Shown: piece by piece, positions 61,722 to 64,000 of the stretch
Numbering within the stretch: position 1 is the stretch's first letter
Layout: each line of letters begins with the position of its first letter
NCBI RefSeq assembly: GCF_001713355.1
Contig: NZ_CP016448.1
Span: 3,472,001 to 3,536,000 of the forward strand
Source: Methyloversatilis sp. RAC08
Lineage (GTDB): Bacteria > Pseudomonadota > Gammaproteobacteria > Burkholderiales > Rhodocyclaceae
Length of the DNA stretch: 64,000 bases
Direction: 5' to 3'
The notes under the pieces: model-generated
What the model was told of the DNA's origin: nothing
Database searches by the model: none
Seen by the model: the letters and a program-made list of their open reading frames with translations, nothing else
Program-made: the position numbers and the translations under genes

Positions 61722-63386
61722 TCACTCGGTGGGCGCGTCGCTCCCGCTCAGTTCCGATGCGCGCTTGCGCCGTTCCTCGGCAGCGTCGATCTGCGCCTGC
61801 TGGGCCGGCGTCAGCGCATCGGTATTCTTCGCCGCGACCGCCTCCTTCTGCGCCCTGGCGCGCGCCATGGCTGCTTCGATCAGCGCTTTCTTCGGGTCGT
61901 CCGCGGGCGCTGGTGCTGCGTCGGCCACACCGTCGGTCGGCTTGACCGCCGGCTTGACGGCATTGCGTGCCGCAAGCTTGGCGGCCTTCTCTTCCTTTTC
62001 GCGATCGGCCCGCCAGTTGCGGAATTCGAAGCGTTCGCGCGCCGAATCGGCGGCATCCTTGTCGCGTTCGCGCGCCCAGATTTCGCTCTTGGCGTAGCGG
62101 TAGTAATCGACCAGCGGGATGTGCGACGGGCACACGTAGGCACAGCAGCCGCATTCGATGCAGTCGAACAGCTTGTATTCCTGTGCCCGGCCGAAGTTGC
62201 GCGCCCGCGAATGCCAGTAAAGCTCGAATGGTTGCAGGTCGGCCGGGCAGGCGCGCGCGCACTCGCCGCACCGTATGCAGGGCAATTCAGGTTCCGGCGG
62301 TGGGAACAGCATCGGCGACGAGGCGAGCAGGCAATTGGTGGCCTTGACCACCGGGGCGTCGATGTTGGGCAATGGAATACCCATCATCGGGCCACCCATG
62401 ATGAGCTTGTCGGTGTCGGGCTTGAGGCCGGCGGCGGCGAACAGGTACGCGATCGGCGTGCCGATGGCGACGTCGAAATTGCGCGGCCGCTCGACATTGC
62501 CGGCCACAGTGACGATGCGCCGGGTCAGCGGTTCGCCATGCTCCAGTGCGCGCCACACGGCGAGCGCGGTGGCGACGTTGAAGCACTGCACGCCGTAATC
62601 GGTCGAGCGGCTGCCGTGTGGCACCTCGATGCCGGTCAGCACGCGGATCAGCTGCTTGGCACCGCCGGCCGGGTAGCGCGTCGGCACCACGACGACTTCG
62701 AGCGAGGCGTGGCCCAGCGCCTGTGCGGCGGCCTTCAGTGCGGCAGCGGCTTCCGGCTTGTTGTCTTCCAGCGCCACCAGCACCTGCTTCGCGGCCAGCA
62801 TGCGCTGCATGATCAGCGCGCCGCGCAGGATGTTGTCGGGCTCGGCACGCATCAGCATGTCGTCGCAGGTGATGAAGGGCTCGCACTCGGCACCGTTGAT
62901 CACCAGCGTGTCGGTGTGACCGGACTTGCCGGGATTGAGCTTCAGATGGCTCGGAAACACCGCACCGCCGAGACCGACCACGCCGGCATCGCGCAGGAAA
63001 TCGCGGATTTCGCCAGGCGCGGCAGCGTGCCAGTCGAACGGCTCGCGCTCGATCGCCGCGTCCAGCCCGTCCGGTTCGATCACGACGGCCGGCGACGACA
63101 GGCCCGACGCATGCGGCATCGGCCGCGGCTCGATGGCGACCACGCGTCCCGACGTGGGCGCATGCACCGCGCTCGACACATTGCCGTCGGCCGCGCCGAT
63201 GCGCTGGCCGCGCAGCACCGTGTCGCCCACGCTCACCAGTGGTCGCGGCGTACCGCCGATGTGCTGGTGCAGCGGAATGACGAGCTGCGGCGGCAGCGCC
63301 AGGCGGGCGATCGGTTCGCGCGTCGATGGCGACTTGTTCGGGGCGGGCTTGACGCCGCCGTTGAACGAAAAGAGCTTGCTCAGCAT
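61722..63386 (-). CDS. rsxC: Electron transport complex subunit RsxC/RnfC
   Basis: 554 residues. NuoF-like NADH/FMN domain (LINGAECEPFITCDD-type segment at INGAECEPFIT), then two [4Fe-4S] motifs CIRCGECARACP and CIECGCCAYVCP. The C-terminal extension is Ala/Lys/Glu-rich and shorter than in enterobacterial RsxC. It starts one base after the rsxB stop. Confidence 0.95.
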   Translation of the reverse strand: MLSKLFSFNGGVKPAPNKSPSTREPIARLALPPQLVIPLHQHIGGTPRPLVSVGDTVLRGQRIGAADGNVSSAVHAPTSGRVVAIEPRPMPHASGLSSPAVVIEPDGLDAAIEREPFDWHAAAPGEIRDFLRDAGVVGLGGAVFPSHLKLNPGKSGHTDTLVINGAECEPFITCDDMLMRAEPDNILRGALIMQRMLAAKQVLVALEDNKPEAAAALKAAAQALGHASLEVVVVPTRYPAGGAKQLIRVLTGIEVPHGSRSTDYGVQCFNVATALAVWRALEHGEPLTRRIVTVAGNVERPRNFDVAIGTPIAYLFAAAGLKPDTDKLIMGGPMMGIPLPNIDAPVVKATNCLLASSPMLFPPPEPELPCIRCGECARACPADLQPFELYWHSRARNFGRAQEYKLFDCIECGCCAYVCPSHIPLVDYYRYAKSEIWARERDKDAADSARERFEFRNWRADREKEEKAAKLAARNAVKPAVKPTDGVADAAPAPADDPKKALIEAAMARARAQKEAVAAKNTDALTPAQQAQIDAAEERRKRASELSGSDAPTE

Positions 63387-63387
63387 G

Positions 63388-63966
63388 TCAGGCCGCTTCC
63401 TTCGCCGGCAGGGTTGCCGGCTGCACCTTCAGTTCGAACACCGGGTAGCGCCACTTCCAGTTCTCGACCGTTTCGGCCACCGGCACCATGTCGATGCAGT
63501 CGGCCGGGCAGGGCGGCACGCACAGTTCGCAGCCGGTGCACAGGTCGGCGACGATGGTGTGCATCTGCTTGGCCGCACCGACGATGGCGTCCACCGGGCA
63601 GGCCTGGATGCACAGGGTGCAGCCGATGCAGGTCGCCTCATCGATGACCGCCACCGACTTCGGCTTTTCGACGCCGTGTTCGGCATTCAGCGGCTTGTAT
63701 TCGCGGCCCAGCAGATCGGCCAGCTTGCGCACGCCTTCGTCGCCGCCCGGCGGGCACTGGTTGATGTCTGCGTCGCCGCCGGCGATCGCCGTGGCGTAGG
63801 GCTTGCAGCCGGGGTAGCCGCACTGGCCGCACTGCGTCTGCGGCAGGATGGCGTCGATCTTGTCGACCAGCGGGTCACCCTGTGTCTTGAACAGCACCGA
63901 TGCCGCGCCCAGCGTCGCACCGAGCACCAGCGCCAGACCGGCCATGACGATCAGCGCGGTGATCAC
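63388..63966 (-). CDS. rsxB: Electron transport complex subunit RsxB/RnfB
   Basis: 192 residues from a GTG start overlapping the rsxA stop (GTGA). N-terminal membrane anchor (residues 3-25), a 4Fe-4S domain with Cys 46, 49, 54 and 71, and two ferredoxin motifs (Cys 113/116/119/123 and 143/146/149/153). It delivers electrons into the membrane complex. Confidence 0.95.
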   Translation of the reverse strand: MITALIVMAGLALVLGATLGAASVLFKTQGDPLVDKIDAILPQTQCGQCGYPGCKPYATAIAGGDADINQCPPGGDEGVRKLADLLGREYKPLNAEHGVEKPKSVAVIDEATCIGCTLCIQACPVDAIVGAAKQMHTIVADLCTGCELCVPPCPADCIDMVPVAETVENWKWRYPVFELKVQPATLPAKEAA

Positions 63967-64000
63967 GAATCCAGCCCTGCAAAACCCATGAAGGCAAGGC
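63963..64000 (-). CDS. rsxA: Electron transport complex subunit RsxA/RnfA (last 11 codons)
   Basis: On the minus strand the end of the window reads [11 protein letters not shown] and stop, matching the conserved C-terminus of RsxA (AFMGF-GL). The stop overlaps the rsxB start. The rest of the gene lies beyond the window. Confidence 0.75.
   Translation of the reverse strand, partial: LAFMGFAGLDS

Overview
The window is high-GC chromosomal DNA from a betaproteobacterium, probably of the Rhodocyclales (a Methyloversatilis-like organism would fit, but the species is inferred). Support comes from the order ftsH-folP-glmM, a complete 14-gene nuo operon, smpB divergent from ratA-ratB, guaB-guaA, an rsx (rnf) operon ending in nth, and a PEP-CTERM protein behind a sigma-54-type promoter.

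Layout. 1-4707: end of ftsH, folP, glmM and a homocysteine-forming sulfhydrylase. 4735-8614: Pho-box-controlled pstSCAB phosphate importer, with a terminator after pstS and no phoU. 8706-9836: tpiA and secG. 9849-24635: nuoA to nuoN, respiratory complex I, mostly with overlapping stops and starts. 24635-31007: NUDIX hydrolase, folK, smpB, ratA, ratB, a DUF4124 protein, guaB and guaA.

31008-43302 is an accessory region joined to the 3' end of guaA, a known integration hot spot. It holds a decayed P4-type integrase, a dead IS3-family element, the C-terminal end of a HerA-like ATPase, an intact four-gene operon resembling an ABC three-component (ABC-3C) conflict system followed by an Abi_C-type protein (34395-38890), a type IV AbiE-like toxin-antitoxin pair with twin palindromic operators, the N-terminal end of a SIR2-like protein, and a second AbiE pair whose toxin is truncated. 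It reads as a layered and partly degraded defence island. The ABC-3C/Abi_C operon is the best candidate for an incompletely described system.

43343-64000 returns to housekeeping and signalling: bdhA; a PEP-CTERM surface protein; a run of six signalling genes (REC-HD-GYP, hybrid kinase, solute-binding lipoprotein, PAS kinase, single-domain regulator, GGDEF-EAL protein) that probably sets cyclic-di-GMP levels; a 26-bp palindrome that grades into more than 20 copies of a 14-bp tandem repeat; and, on the minus strand, rsxA(partial)-rsxB-rsxC-rsxD-rsxG-rsxE-nth. No tRNA, rRNA or CRISPR array was recognised.
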